64,000 bases of DNA from Arcobacter sp. LC1. Lineage in GTDB: Bacteria > Campylobacterota > Campylobacteria > Campylobacterales > Arcobacteraceae. Positions 1 to 8,330 of the stretch are shown here, piece after piece (positions within the stretch are counted from its first letter, which is position 1; every line of letters begins with the position of its first letter). The stretch is from positions 1 to 64,000 of the forward strand of contig JAACJU010000007.1 of NCBI GenBank assembly GCA_021378565.1, in the 5' to 3' direction. A model generated the notes under the pieces. It was not told the origin of the DNA, made no database searches, and was given only the letters and a program-made list of their open reading frames with translations. Both the position numbers and the translations under genes were made by a program.

Positions 1-3
1 TGT

Positions 4-183
4 TTATTTTATTCTCAATTTTTTTTGAGGACAAAAGCAAGTGGAAATACCTAGTCCCATAGCAACCTTGCAGTCAAGCACTTTTGCGCTGATAATACTT
101 TCATCTTGCCCTGATGAAGTCCAAGTCCCTTGCCAAATTTGAGATGTTTTTATATAATTTATTCTTATTATTGCCTTAATTTT
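4..183 (-). pseudogene. Start-less C-terminal coding fragment
   Basis: On the minus strand a frame stays open from 183 down to a TAA at 4-6. It reads like real protein, with a Trp-rich stretch (QIWQGTWTSSGQDE) followed by VLDCKVAMGLG and a Cys pair near the end (TCFCPQ). The frame is closed upstream by an in-frame stop at 184-186, and no ATG, GTG or TTG stands before the conserved-looking part, so it is probably the tail of a decayed or truncated gene. The family is not recognised. The rest of 184-369 is AT-rich and holds nothing I can name except the ribosome binding site of the next gene. Confidence 0.4.
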
Positions 184-369
184 TTACTTACTTTTATTAT
201 TTTTTTTATCAAAATTTTATTTTATGATTTTAAATTAATATTCTATTCTTTTTTATTTCTAAATCTCTGCAATATAGCCATAATCTAATCTATTTTGAAG
301 GCATCATTGATATACTAATAATAAATATAAGAATTTTAGAAAATTTACTTTGTATCTAAGGAGGAAATA

Positions 370-1038
370 ATGAATTGGTCAGAAATTGAGAATGATTTAT
401 CAAAAATCTATGAAAAATATGAATTACTAGAAAGTTTTGAAAAGGACAATAAATACTTAAAATCTTCTTTTGAGAAGATTGAGAGAATGTGGCTAGATAA
501 TTATAATCAGATAGAATCAATCAATATTATTATGATATCTGAGGCTCCTTTGTTTGGTGAGAAAGAAAATTATATTTATAATAAAAATACTAAACCAAAT
601 TCATTTTTTTGGTTTAACGACATAGAATTTCTCCCTAATTATGAAAAACCTGACACCTTGCCTAAAACAATATATGATAAAAAAGAAATGATGATTAATC
701 AATTTATTAAAAGTGGACTTATTATATTTGACATTTTCCCTTTTGCTTTAAATAAAAAAAACACAAAAATTAACTATCAAAAAATGCCCAAAAAACTTTA
801 TAACGATTTACTAGATTTTACTAAAGAATCTTATCTTAAACCAAAATTACAGCTATGTTTAGATAAAACACATAATAACCCACATTTTGTTTATAGATAC
901 AAAAGATTATATTCTAAGACAGGTAATTACTTAGAAAAAGTACTAAAAGAAATGAAAAGAGATGATTTTAAACTAGATAGTATTCATGGCACAAATATGT
1001 CTTTAGATACAAAGAAGCTTTATAATTTATCTCATTAA
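370..1038 (+). CDS. Hypothetical protein, possibly uracil-DNA-glycosylase-like fold
   Basis: A 222-residue soluble protein with no signal peptide or membrane segment. It starts at ATG after a strong ribosome binding site (AAGGAGG, 7 bases upstream). The pattern is a hydrophobic strand ending in a small acidic loop (IIMISEAP, residues 53-60), an aromatic patch (SFFWF), then a second strand FDIFPFAL. This weakly recalls the UDG-like superfamily, where a loop after the first strand and a later aromatic/Pro strand line the pocket. I cannot assign a family with confidence. It stands alone between a gene remnant and a LysE exporter, with very high A+T, and could be an accessory gene. A fold prediction would decide the UDG idea. 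Confidence 0.55.
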   Translation: MNWSEIENDLSKIYEKYELLESFEKDNKYLKSSFEKIERMWLDNYNQIESINIIMISEAPLFGEKENYIYNKNTKPNSFFWFNDIEFLPNYEKPDTLPKTIYDKKEMMINQFIKSGLIIFDIFPFALNKKNTKINYQKMPKKLYNDLLDFTKESYLKPKLQLCLDKTHNNPHFVYRYKRLYSKTGNYLEKVLKEMKRDDFKLDSIHGTNMSLDTKKLYNLSH

Positions 1039-1231
1039 TGAAAATATAATTAACATTGCATGATGATATTTTCTAAATATTAAATATATTTAAATTGGGA
1101 ATAGAGCTAGGATGTAAAAAGTATAAAGTAGCTATTTTAGGGAAAATAATAAATAATAAAACTTTAATATAATTTTAAATATGCTAGTATTGAGCCGAAG
1201 TCATTTTGAGACAATACGAAAGTAATACCAA

Positions 1232-1858
1232 ATGAATACAAATCTTTATCTAGCTTACCTAACAATTGCATTTTTTACTATTATAAGCCCTGGAGCTGCA
1301 ATATTGTTGGCTATAAATAATGGCTTATATTATGATTTAAAAGCAGTATTTTTACAAGCTCTCGCAAATATCATAGGCTTATTTATTTTATCTTTAATCG
1401 CAATGATTGGAATTAGTGCTGTTTTGCTAATATCAAGTAAATTTTTATTTATTTTAAAAACCATAGGTGCTTTATATCTTATGTATTTAGGTCTAAAGCA
1501 AATCTTAAATAAAAATACCAAAATCTTTTTGGAAAAAGATAATTTGTATAATGCCTATAAAAAAGTGCAAGTTTTTAGAAAAGGCTTTTTAATTGCCATT
1601 ACTAACCCGAAACCAATCTTATTTTTCTCCGCAATATTTCCACTATTTCTTGATAAATCTAAGGGCATGGTTTTACAATTTTTTATAATGACATTTTCTT
1701 TTATGCTTATTTCTTTGTGCTCACTCATGATGTATGGATTTTTAGCTAAAACTGCAAGAACTTGGTTTTTAAAAGAAAGTACTTTAAAATTATTTTATAA
1801 AATTTCAGGATTTTTATTTATTTTGATGGGTATAGCAATGCTATATTTAAAAGTATAA
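1232..1858 (+). CDS. LysE/RhtB-family amino-acid exporter
   Basis: A 208-residue integral membrane protein with about six hydrophobic segments, the usual length for LysE/RhtB translocators. The N-terminus contains the family-typical ISPGAA turn (residues 18-23) and the conserved middle segment GFLIAITNPKPILFFSAIFP (about residues 117-136), which is diagnostic of the family. It should export amino acids or derivatives across the inner membrane using the proton motive force. The substrate cannot be read from sequence. The start at 1232 has only a weak ribosome binding site. It is monocistronic and ends facing the convergent MFS gene. Confidence 0.85.
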   Translation: MNTNLYLAYLTIAFFTIISPGAAILLAINNGLYYDLKAVFLQALANIIGLFILSLIAMIGISAVLLISSKFLFILKTIGALYLMYLGLKQILNKNTKIFLEKDNLYNAYKKVQVFRKGFLIAITNPKPILFFSAIFPLFLDKSKGMVLQFFIMTFSFMLISLCSLMMYGFLAKTARTWFLKESTLKLFYKISGFLFILMGIAMLYLKV

Positions 1859-1869
1859 TTATTTTTTTA

Positions 1870-1898
1870 AGACTATCAACGCCAAGTGCTGATAATCT
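1870..1898. terminator. Stem-loop between convergent genes
   Basis: The arms AGACTATCA (1870-1878) and TGATAATCT (1890-1898) pair with one G-T wobble, between the LysE-type gene and the reverse-strand MFS gene. There is no clean U-run on either strand, so terminator function is inferred from position only. Confidence 0.4.
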
Positions 1899-1928
1899 TA
1901 ATATTATTCATTCATTTTCGTTATTGTA

Positions 1929-3248
1929 TTATCTATTCATTTTTGCTACCCGTTCATCTAAGGCTTTAAGTCTTGCATCTAGCAAATGTCTTTTATGTTT
2001 CATTCTATATTTTAAAATAGTTGCACATATTATTCCAATTATAGCCCAACCCATCATTATAAAAAATATTTTTTCATAAGCTCCATTGCCTTTGTAAGTA
2101 TCAATAACATATCCATAAATTACATATCCCCAAGTACCTGGAGAGTAGATAATAACTGACGCAATTGCCATGGTAGAACCTGAAAGTCTAATTGGAATTT
2201 TCATCTCACCAATAGGAACAAAGTAAAGTGGTCTTAAGAAATATATCATCATTGTAGCTAAGACTAACAAAATCATAACTACTGCTATTAATGAATCTTC
2301 TCTTGGAAGGAAATATACAGCTAGTAAAATGACAATCATTGTAGCTAAAGCTATCCTCATAGAATTTGCAGCTCCTTTAAATATATGGTCAGATGTCACT
2401 CCTGCAATAGGCGCAATTATAAGTCTAGTAAGCGAAGTATTAAATAAAGCAAAAATAGAAATATAAGCAATATTCATAGAATATTCATCTTTTAGAAATA
2501 ATTGAAAATATGGAATTGCTACATAAGCTGCATAAATCGAAGCTCCAGTAATCCCTATTAACCATACTTCAGGTATTCTTATTGCTGCCCAAAATCCCAT
2601 AAGCGATTCTTTTGTTTTAGCTCCTGCTTCTTTTGATTTTAAAAATATTTCATTAGGATATTTAATCCAAACTAAAATAGCTAAAATTATCATTATTGCA
2701 CCATTAACAGCCATCGCTCCTCGCAAACCCGCTACATTTTGCCCCAAAAACATAAAAAGCCAAATAGCGAAAGCATTTTGTGCTAACTCTACAATCCCTC
2801 TTATGCATTCCAAAACTCCATAAGCTTTACCTTGAGAATGTTCATCAGTAGATTGTCTAACAGAGTTTACAACAGCTGGCCAAAAATACCCTTCAGTTAA
2901 AAGTCCTAAAATTGCAAATAAAGCAAATAATAGCCAATATGCATGAGAAAAAACTATTAAGTAAGTCATAATCCCAACCATACCTATACCTGAAGTTAAC
3001 ATAAATCTAACAGAAAATCTATCATGCATCCAACCAAACATAAAGTAAGAAAAAGTTCCTACAAAAGCATTAACACTAAACAATGCTCCAATTTCAGTAT
3101 TTGAAATACCCCACATTTGGGTCATTTGCACCATAGCTACCCCTTTAAGGGCAAGCACTCCATAAATAAATTGACTACACAGCGCAACTAATAAAAAATT
3201 AGTTAAACTTCTTTTTTGCGGAAACAATAATGCTAAGGTTTTTTTCAT
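1929..3248 (-). CDS. MFS transporter (sugar or organic-acid type)
   Basis: A 439-residue protein with about twelve hydrophobic segments in two halves, typical of the major facilitator superfamily. The loop between helices 2 and 3 has the MFS motif (GWMHDRFSVR, about residues 72-81). Its ATG overlaps the stop codon of the isomerase gene by four bases (ATGA), so the two are translationally coupled. The pairing with a TIM-barrel sugar isomerase/epimerase suggests uptake of a sugar, polyol or sugar acid that the partner then converts. The substrate is unknown. Confidence 0.8.
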   Translation of the reverse strand: MKKTLALLFPQKRSLTNFLLVALCSQFIYGVLALKGVAMVQMTQMWGISNTEIGALFSVNAFVGTFSYFMFGWMHDRFSVRFMLTSGIGMVGIMTYLIVFSHAYWLLFALFAILGLLTEGYFWPAVVNSVRQSTDEHSQGKAYGVLECIRGIVELAQNAFAIWLFMFLGQNVAGLRGAMAVNGAIMIILAILVWIKYPNEIFLKSKEAGAKTKESLMGFWAAIRIPEVWLIGITGASIYAAYVAIPYFQLFLKDEYSMNIAYISIFALFNTSLTRLIIAPIAGVTSDHIFKGAANSMRIALATMIVILLAVYFLPREDSLIAVVMILLVLATMMIYFLRPLYFVPIGEMKIPIRLSGSTMAIASVIIYSPGTWGYVIYGYVIDTYKGNGAYEKIFFIMMGWAIIGIICATILKYRMKHKRHLLDARLKALDERVAKMNR

Positions 3249-4207
3249 TTTGAAACTCCATTCTTTTTTTGTTTTTCTAAAAACATTTCGTTTAATCTAT
3301 CAGCTACAAATTTATTTCTTTTTAAAAATGTTGCGTGAAATTCTCCTTCATAGCTACATGATTCTATCATTAAAGGAAGTTTGTATTTGGTTTTGCTAAG
3401 TAAATCCATAATATAATCCCAATTTAAAATACCATCAAAAGGTACCAAGTGATTATCAGATTTTGCATAAAGTCTGTCATCTGTATCCAAATCTTTCAAA
3501 GGTGCATGAACATCTTGTAAATGAACTGCAATTATTCTGTCCGTATATTTCTCTAAAAAAGAATAAGGAGATTTTGGATTTACTACCATATTATGTCCAG
3601 AATCATAGCAAAGCCCAAGATATTTATCTTCATACTTGTCAAAAAGTCTATCAAAGATTTCACATTGTAATTCTGGGTCTATTCCTATGATATTTTCTAC
3701 TGCAACTTTGACATTTGTTTTAGCGCTATGCTCAACTAAAGAATCCATAGATTTAAAAAGCTGAGTAAAAAACTTCTTTTTAAAACTAGGAATATTTTCT
3801 ATGTAAGTTTTTGGTGCTTGCACATGCAAAACTATTTCTTCTGCACCAATCACTTTTGCCAAATCCATATGATTTTGAATAAGCAAAACTCCAGATTTTC
3901 TATTTGCTTCTTCAAAAGATAAATAATCTTTTCTATTGTCAAAATCCAAGTTATGCTTATATTTACCAGCAAAACTTCGTCTAACACCCCCATCACTTGC
4001 ATGAATACCTTTGGCTTTTAAGTTATATTTTTCATAATATCCTAAAATCTGCTCCATCTCATATTTACTATGCTCATGATTTCCTTCCCATGAAAATTGC
4101 CATTGCACATGAGATATTCCACTATAAGCAATCTCTCTCATTACCCAATCCATGTATTCCGTAGTGTAATACATAGGATAACTAAAATCATTTGATATCG
4201 CCGTCAT
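3245..4207 (-). CDS. Sugar phosphate isomerase/epimerase family protein (TIM barrel)
   Basis: A 320-residue cytosolic protein of the AP-endonuclease-2/xylose-isomerase-like TIM-barrel family. Likely divalent-metal ligands of the family are visible in order: Glu in VAVENI, Asp and His in CYDSGHN, His in AVHLQD and the late Glu in MIES. Related enzymes isomerise or epimerise ketoses, inosose or hydroxypyruvate. The ATG lies at the end of a 299-base intergenic region after a ribosome binding site (AAAAGGAGAA on the minus strand). It is the first gene of a two-gene operon with the MFS transporter. The exact substrate is not readable. Confidence 0.8.
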   Translation of the reverse strand: MTAISNDFSYPMYYTTEYMDWVMREIAYSGISHVQWQFSWEGNHEHSKYEMEQILGYYEKYNLKAKGIHASDGGVRRSFAGKYKHNLDFDNRKDYLSFEEANRKSGVLLIQNHMDLAKVIGAEEIVLHVQAPKTYIENIPSFKKKFFTQLFKSMDSLVEHSAKTNVKVAVENIIGIDPELQCEIFDRLFDKYEDKYLGLCYDSGHNMVVNPKSPYSFLEKYTDRIIAVHLQDVHAPLKDLDTDDRLYAKSDNHLVPFDGILNWDYIMDLLSKTKYKLPLMIESCSYEGEFHATFLKRNKFVADRLNEMFLEKQKKNGVSK

Positions 4208-4506
4208 TGTCTGTTCTCCTTTTGTCTATTCAACTTATTTTAATTAAATAAAACTTAAATTATAATAATTATTTATCTATTTTAGTTTAATTATATAAAT
4301 TATTCTTTAATGTTACTCTATTGCACATATAATTTTATTATTATTTAAATAATTATTTTCAAATAATAATAAATAAATTTAGAATAAAATATTTCTTAGA
4401 AATTAAGTAAAATTTTGCTATTTTAGTATAACAATATATTAATTTAGAATTAAAACTTTAGAAAAGAAATCTAACAAAATATAAATCAAGCAACTTAGGA
4501 GCCTAA
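4208..4506 (+). promoter_or_regulatory. Divergent intergenic region with FUSC-operon promoter
   Basis: A 299-base, almost purely A/T region separates the isomerase/MFS operon (minus) from the FUSC genes (plus). The best -10 for the plus strand is TATAAC at 4427-4432 after a T-rich run, about 75 bases before the first FUSC ATG. A strong ribosome binding site (TTAGGAG) lies at 4496-4502. No operator-like palindrome or riboswitch stands out. Confidence 0.4.
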
Positions 4507-6372
4507 ATGAGGGATAAAGTCAAAAACTATATAAAATATGTCTATTCTGAGATTATGTTTATGGTTGCTTTTAAGATTTTAGCTATTGGACTTTTGTCTT
4601 TTGTGTGTGCCTATTTTTTTATAGGAACAATAGCTTCAATTTGTGCCATAGTCGCTGGCGTTGGATTGTTTCTTTTTAATTTTAAAGGATTTAGCAGAAG
4701 AAGAGTAACACACAGATCTATGTATTTTTTTCTTAACTTAATCTTAGCAGCCTTTTTGCCTTTTTTTGCCAAAGATAATGCAATAGCATTAGTTCTTATA
4801 ACATTCTTTTTTATTGGCACTGTGGCATTTTTTTCACTTGAAGAACACATTGGAGGATTTTTAGCCCATATTCCTATCGTTTTTGTTTATATTTACTCAT
4901 TTTACAATAGAGATTTTCATGGTAATATTTTAGGGGCTTATGGAATAATAGTTGGTGCATCTTTGTCTTATATTTTGCTTCAAGTGTTTTGGAGAAGTAA
5001 ACCTGAAATTAGAATGAAAAATGCTCTAGAAGATTATCTTGACGCGCTAATTTCGGAAGTTCATAAAAATAGAAGTAAAATAAATGCAAAAGAAAAATAT
5101 GCTAAATTTCTAGATGAATTTTATAAGACTTCTTATGGTTCGCACTTAAGTGACGCATTTGGTAAAAAATGCTTTGACTTTACTCTTTGTTTACATCAAT
5201 TAATTGGAAGTTATAGAGAGAAAAAACGAAATAAAACAATAAGCAAAGAAGCTATCTTAGAGCTAGAAAATTTTTTAGTGCAAGTCAAAAATAACGAAGA
5301 AATAAATACAGATAACTTAAAGATGCCTCAAAATGTTATGGCAATAATTGCGACAAAAAGAAAAACACTTTACAGCCAAGAAAAAGATAAAAAAGATATT
5401 TACAAAATAAGTGGAACTGTGTTAAATCGTTTTAAAAGTGGTCTTTCTATGCACTCTGTCCGTATGCGTCACGGGGTAAAAATAGGTCTTATTATGAGTA
5501 TTAGTGTGTATATTTATATTTATCATGGTATGACTCAAGGAGTTTGGTTGCCTATGTTTGCGATACTCATGACTGTGCCTTACGGAAGCAAGTCAAATAA
5601 AAAAATACTTGAAAGGGTTTTTGGCACAATTTTTGGACTTTTGATTGTAGCTCCTGTGTTAGAATTTCCTTTAAGCTTAGAAGCAAGAATAGTAGCGTCA
5701 GCATTTTTATTTTATTTAGCTTTTGCCTTTATAAGATATTCTTATGCTGTTCTTTCATTTTTTGTTACTATCGCAGCTGTTCTTTTGACAACTACTTATC
5801 TAACCCCTGAAAATGCTCTGCTTGAGCGATTAATGTATACCTTGATGGCGGCTGTAATTATTTATGCTATGGAATTTTTGTTAAGAGATAGAAGCAATAT
5901 AACTATAAAAACAAGAGCTGTTCAGTTGCTGCAAAATGATTTAATTTTTGTAAATAAAATGATGAGTTTTTACAGATACAAAGGAGTGGGACATTTAGAT
6001 GATTGTATGATTAAATGTTTTTTAAGCAGAGAAGCTCTAGGCAGTGATTTAGAAAAAAAAGAAAAATTTGATGTCACAGAAAGCTTAAAAGATTCTATGC
6101 TTTTTTTGGATAAAATTATGCTAATTTATGCAAAAATCAAAAACTACGATATGGACAAAGAATCCATACAAGAATTGTCTGTCGTTAGTAATTATTTAAA
6201 ACGATATATTTTATTTATAAAAACAAAAAAGATTAAATATCTACAAGAAAGTGACAAACAAATTGATGAAAAATTAGAAGGCGATACTATAAAAGATGAG
6301 GCAGTTGTTAATATTTTTAAATTAATGAAATATTGCATAGAAAATGCAGAAAGTAAGGAATATCTTATCTAA
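4507..6372 (+). CDS. FUSC-family inner-membrane protein, copy 1
   Basis: A 621-residue membrane protein of the fusaric-acid-resistance (FUSC/YccS-like) family, related to aromatic-acid efflux proteins. The layout is about six hydrophobic segments at residues 15-165, a charged cytoplasmic domain at about 170-315, a second block of membrane segments at about 325-465, and a cytoplasmic C-terminal domain. It is the first of three tandem paralogues. Its stop codon overlaps the next start by one base (TAATG), so copies 1 and 2 are coupled. The ATG at 4507 follows a good ribosome binding site. There is no MFP/HlyD-type adaptor partner nearby, unlike the AaeAB system. Substrate unknown. Confidence 0.8.
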   Translation: MRDKVKNYIKYVYSEIMFMVAFKILAIGLLSFVCAYFFIGTIASICAIVAGVGLFLFNFKGFSRRRVTHRSMYFFLNLILAAFLPFFAKDNAIALVLITFFFIGTVAFFSLEEHIGGFLAHIPIVFVYIYSFYNRDFHGNILGAYGIIVGASLSYILLQVFWRSKPEIRMKNALEDYLDALISEVHKNRSKINAKEKYAKFLDEFYKTSYGSHLSDAFGKKCFDFTLCLHQLIGSYREKKRNKTISKEAILELENFLVQVKNNEEINTDNLKMPQNVMAIIATKRKTLYSQEKDKKDIYKISGTVLNRFKSGLSMHSVRMRHGVKIGLIMSISVYIYIYHGMTQGVWLPMFAILMTVPYGSKSNKKILERVFGTIFGLLIVAPVLEFPLSLEARIVASAFLFYLAFAFIRYSYAVLSFFVTIAAVLLTTTYLTPENALLERLMYTLMAAVIIYAMEFLLRDRSNITIKTRAVQLLQNDLIFVNKMMSFYRYKGVGHLDDCMIKCFLSREALGSDLEKKEKFDVTESLKDSMLFLDKIMLIYAKIKNYDMDKESIQELSVVSNYLKRYILFIKTKKIKYLQESDKQIDEKLEGDTIKDEAVVNIFKLMKYCIENAESKEYLI

Positions 6373-8258
6373 TGATTACAAGAGTTATTGCACAAGAAAA
6401 ATTCATAGCTTATATAAAAAATGTTTACTCTCAACTTGAAATAGTTGCAGGACTTAAGATTTTTGCCGTAGGTGCTTTAGCTTTTTTATGCTCTTTTCAT
6501 TTTTTAGGAATGACAGCTGCGATTTGTAGCATAATATCTGGTGTTGGATTATTTTATTTTAATTATAAGGGTTTTAGCAGAAAAAGAGTAACAAATAGAT
6601 CTATCTATTTTTTGCTTAGCTTGTTTTTAGCAGTTTTCCTTCCATTTATTGCAAAAGATAATAATGTAGCTTTAGCACTTATAACTTTTCTTTTCATAGG
6701 AACTATAGCTTTTTTTGCCCTAGAAGAGCATACTGGGGGATTTTTAGCCCACATTCCTATAACTTTTGTTTATCTTTATTCTTTTTTTAACAAAGATATT
6801 CATGACGTTATTTTAGGAGCTTTTGGGGTTATTGTTGGTGTATCTATAGCTTATGTAATGCTTCAATTATTTTGCAAAGGTAATCCAGAAGATAGAATGA
6901 AAAACGCCCTAGAAGCTTATCTTGACGCACTTATTTCAGAAGTTCATAAAAACAGAAGTAAAATAAATGCTAAAGAAAAGTATACTAAGTTTTTAAGTGA
7001 ATTTTACAAAACTTCTTACGGCTCACATTTAAGTGATGCTCTTGGTAAAAAATGCTTTGATTTTGCTCTTTGTTTGCATCAACTATTAGAGAGCTACAGA
7101 GAGAAAAAACGAAATAAAACTATAAGTAAAGAGGGCATTTCACAATTAGAAAACTTTTTAATCCAAATTAAAAATAACGAAGAAATAGATATAACAAATT
7201 TGAAAATGCCCCAAAATATTATGGCAATTCTTGTAAAAAAAAGAAAAATGCTTTATAAAGAAGAAAAAGTTAAAAAAAATATTTATAAAATAAATGGAAG
7301 TATATTAAAGCGTTTTATGAGTGGTCTTTCTATTCATTCTATTCGTATGCGTCACGGGATAAAGCTTGGCATTATTATGAGCATTGGAGTGTATATTTAT
7401 ATAAATTATGGAATGACTAAAGCGATTTGGTTGCCTATGATTTTGATTATTGTAGTTGTGCCTTATGGAAGTAAATCAAATAAAAAAATATTCGATAGGA
7501 TCTTAGGTACTGTTCTAGGACTTATAACCGTTAGCTTTTTAATGAGCTATATTCCAAGTGGAGAAGCTAGAGTGGTTGTGTCTCTTTTTGCTTTTTATCC
7601 GAGTTTTGTCTTTATGAGATATTCTTACATGGCTCTTACTTTTTTTGCTACAATTTCATCTGTGCTTTTGAGCGTGGTTTATCTTTCTGTTGAAAATGCA
7701 TTTTTTGAGCGAATGCTGTATACTGTGATGGCTGGAGTGATTATCTATATCATAGAATTTTTGGTAAAAGATAGAAAAAATCACACTATAAAAGCAAGGT
7801 CTATTCAAGTTTTGGAAAATGATTTGATTTTTATAAATAAAATGATGAGCTTTTACGAATACGAAGGAGTGGGGCATTTAGATGATTGTATGATTAAATG
7901 CTTTTTAAACAGAGAAGTTTTGGCAAATGATTTGCAAAATCAAGGAAATTTTGATGTGCCAGAAAGCTTAAAAGATTCTATGATTTTTCTAGATAAAATT
8001 ATGTTAGTTTATGCAAAAATCAAAAATCACGATATGGATAGAGAATCTATTCAAGAATTATCTGTTGTCAGTAATTTTTTAAAAAGATATATTTTATTTA
8101 TAAAAACAAAAAAGATTAAATATTTGCAAGAGAGCGATAAAAAAATTGATATAAAATTAGAAGGCGATACTATAAAAGATGAAGCTGTTGTTGATATTTT
8201 TAAATTAATGAAATATTGCATAGAAAATGCAGTGACTAAAAAACATATTATAAGTTAG
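6372..8258 (+). CDS. FUSC-family inner-membrane protein, copy 2
   Basis: A 628-residue paralogue of the preceding gene with the same domain order. The N-terminus is seven residues longer than in copies 1 and 3 and no internal Met offers a shorter start. The second membrane block (about residues 330-470) has diverged most from its neighbours, while the stretch around YLDALISEVHKNRSKINAKE and the last 65 residues are nearly identical in all three. It starts at the TAATG overlap with copy 1, with AAGGA upstream as ribosome binding site. The product could form hetero-oligomers with its paralogues. This is inferred only from the shared, conserved soluble parts. Confidence 0.8.
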   Translation: MITRVIAQEKFIAYIKNVYSQLEIVAGLKIFAVGALAFLCSFHFLGMTAAICSIISGVGLFYFNYKGFSRKRVTNRSIYFLLSLFLAVFLPFIAKDNNVALALITFLFIGTIAFFALEEHTGGFLAHIPITFVYLYSFFNKDIHDVILGAFGVIVGVSIAYVMLQLFCKGNPEDRMKNALEAYLDALISEVHKNRSKINAKEKYTKFLSEFYKTSYGSHLSDALGKKCFDFALCLHQLLESYREKKRNKTISKEGISQLENFLIQIKNNEEIDITNLKMPQNIMAILVKKRKMLYKEEKVKKNIYKINGSILKRFMSGLSIHSIRMRHGIKLGIIMSIGVYIYINYGMTKAIWLPMILIIVVVPYGSKSNKKIFDRILGTVLGLITVSFLMSYIPSGEARVVVSLFAFYPSFVFMRYSYMALTFFATISSVLLSVVYLSVENAFFERMLYTVMAGVIIYIIEFLVKDRKNHTIKARSIQVLENDLIFINKMMSFYEYEGVGHLDDCMIKCFLNREVLANDLQNQGNFDVPESLKDSMIFLDKIMLVYAKIKNHDMDRESIQELSVVSNFLKRYILFIKTKKIKYLQESDKKIDIKLEGDTIKDEAVVDIFKLMKYCIENAVTKKHIIS

Positions 8259-8330
8259 CTTTGAGATATTAAAAACCAAAATTTTAAAAATAAATCTTTG
8301 AAAAAACGAGCAAATAAACTAGGAGACTTA

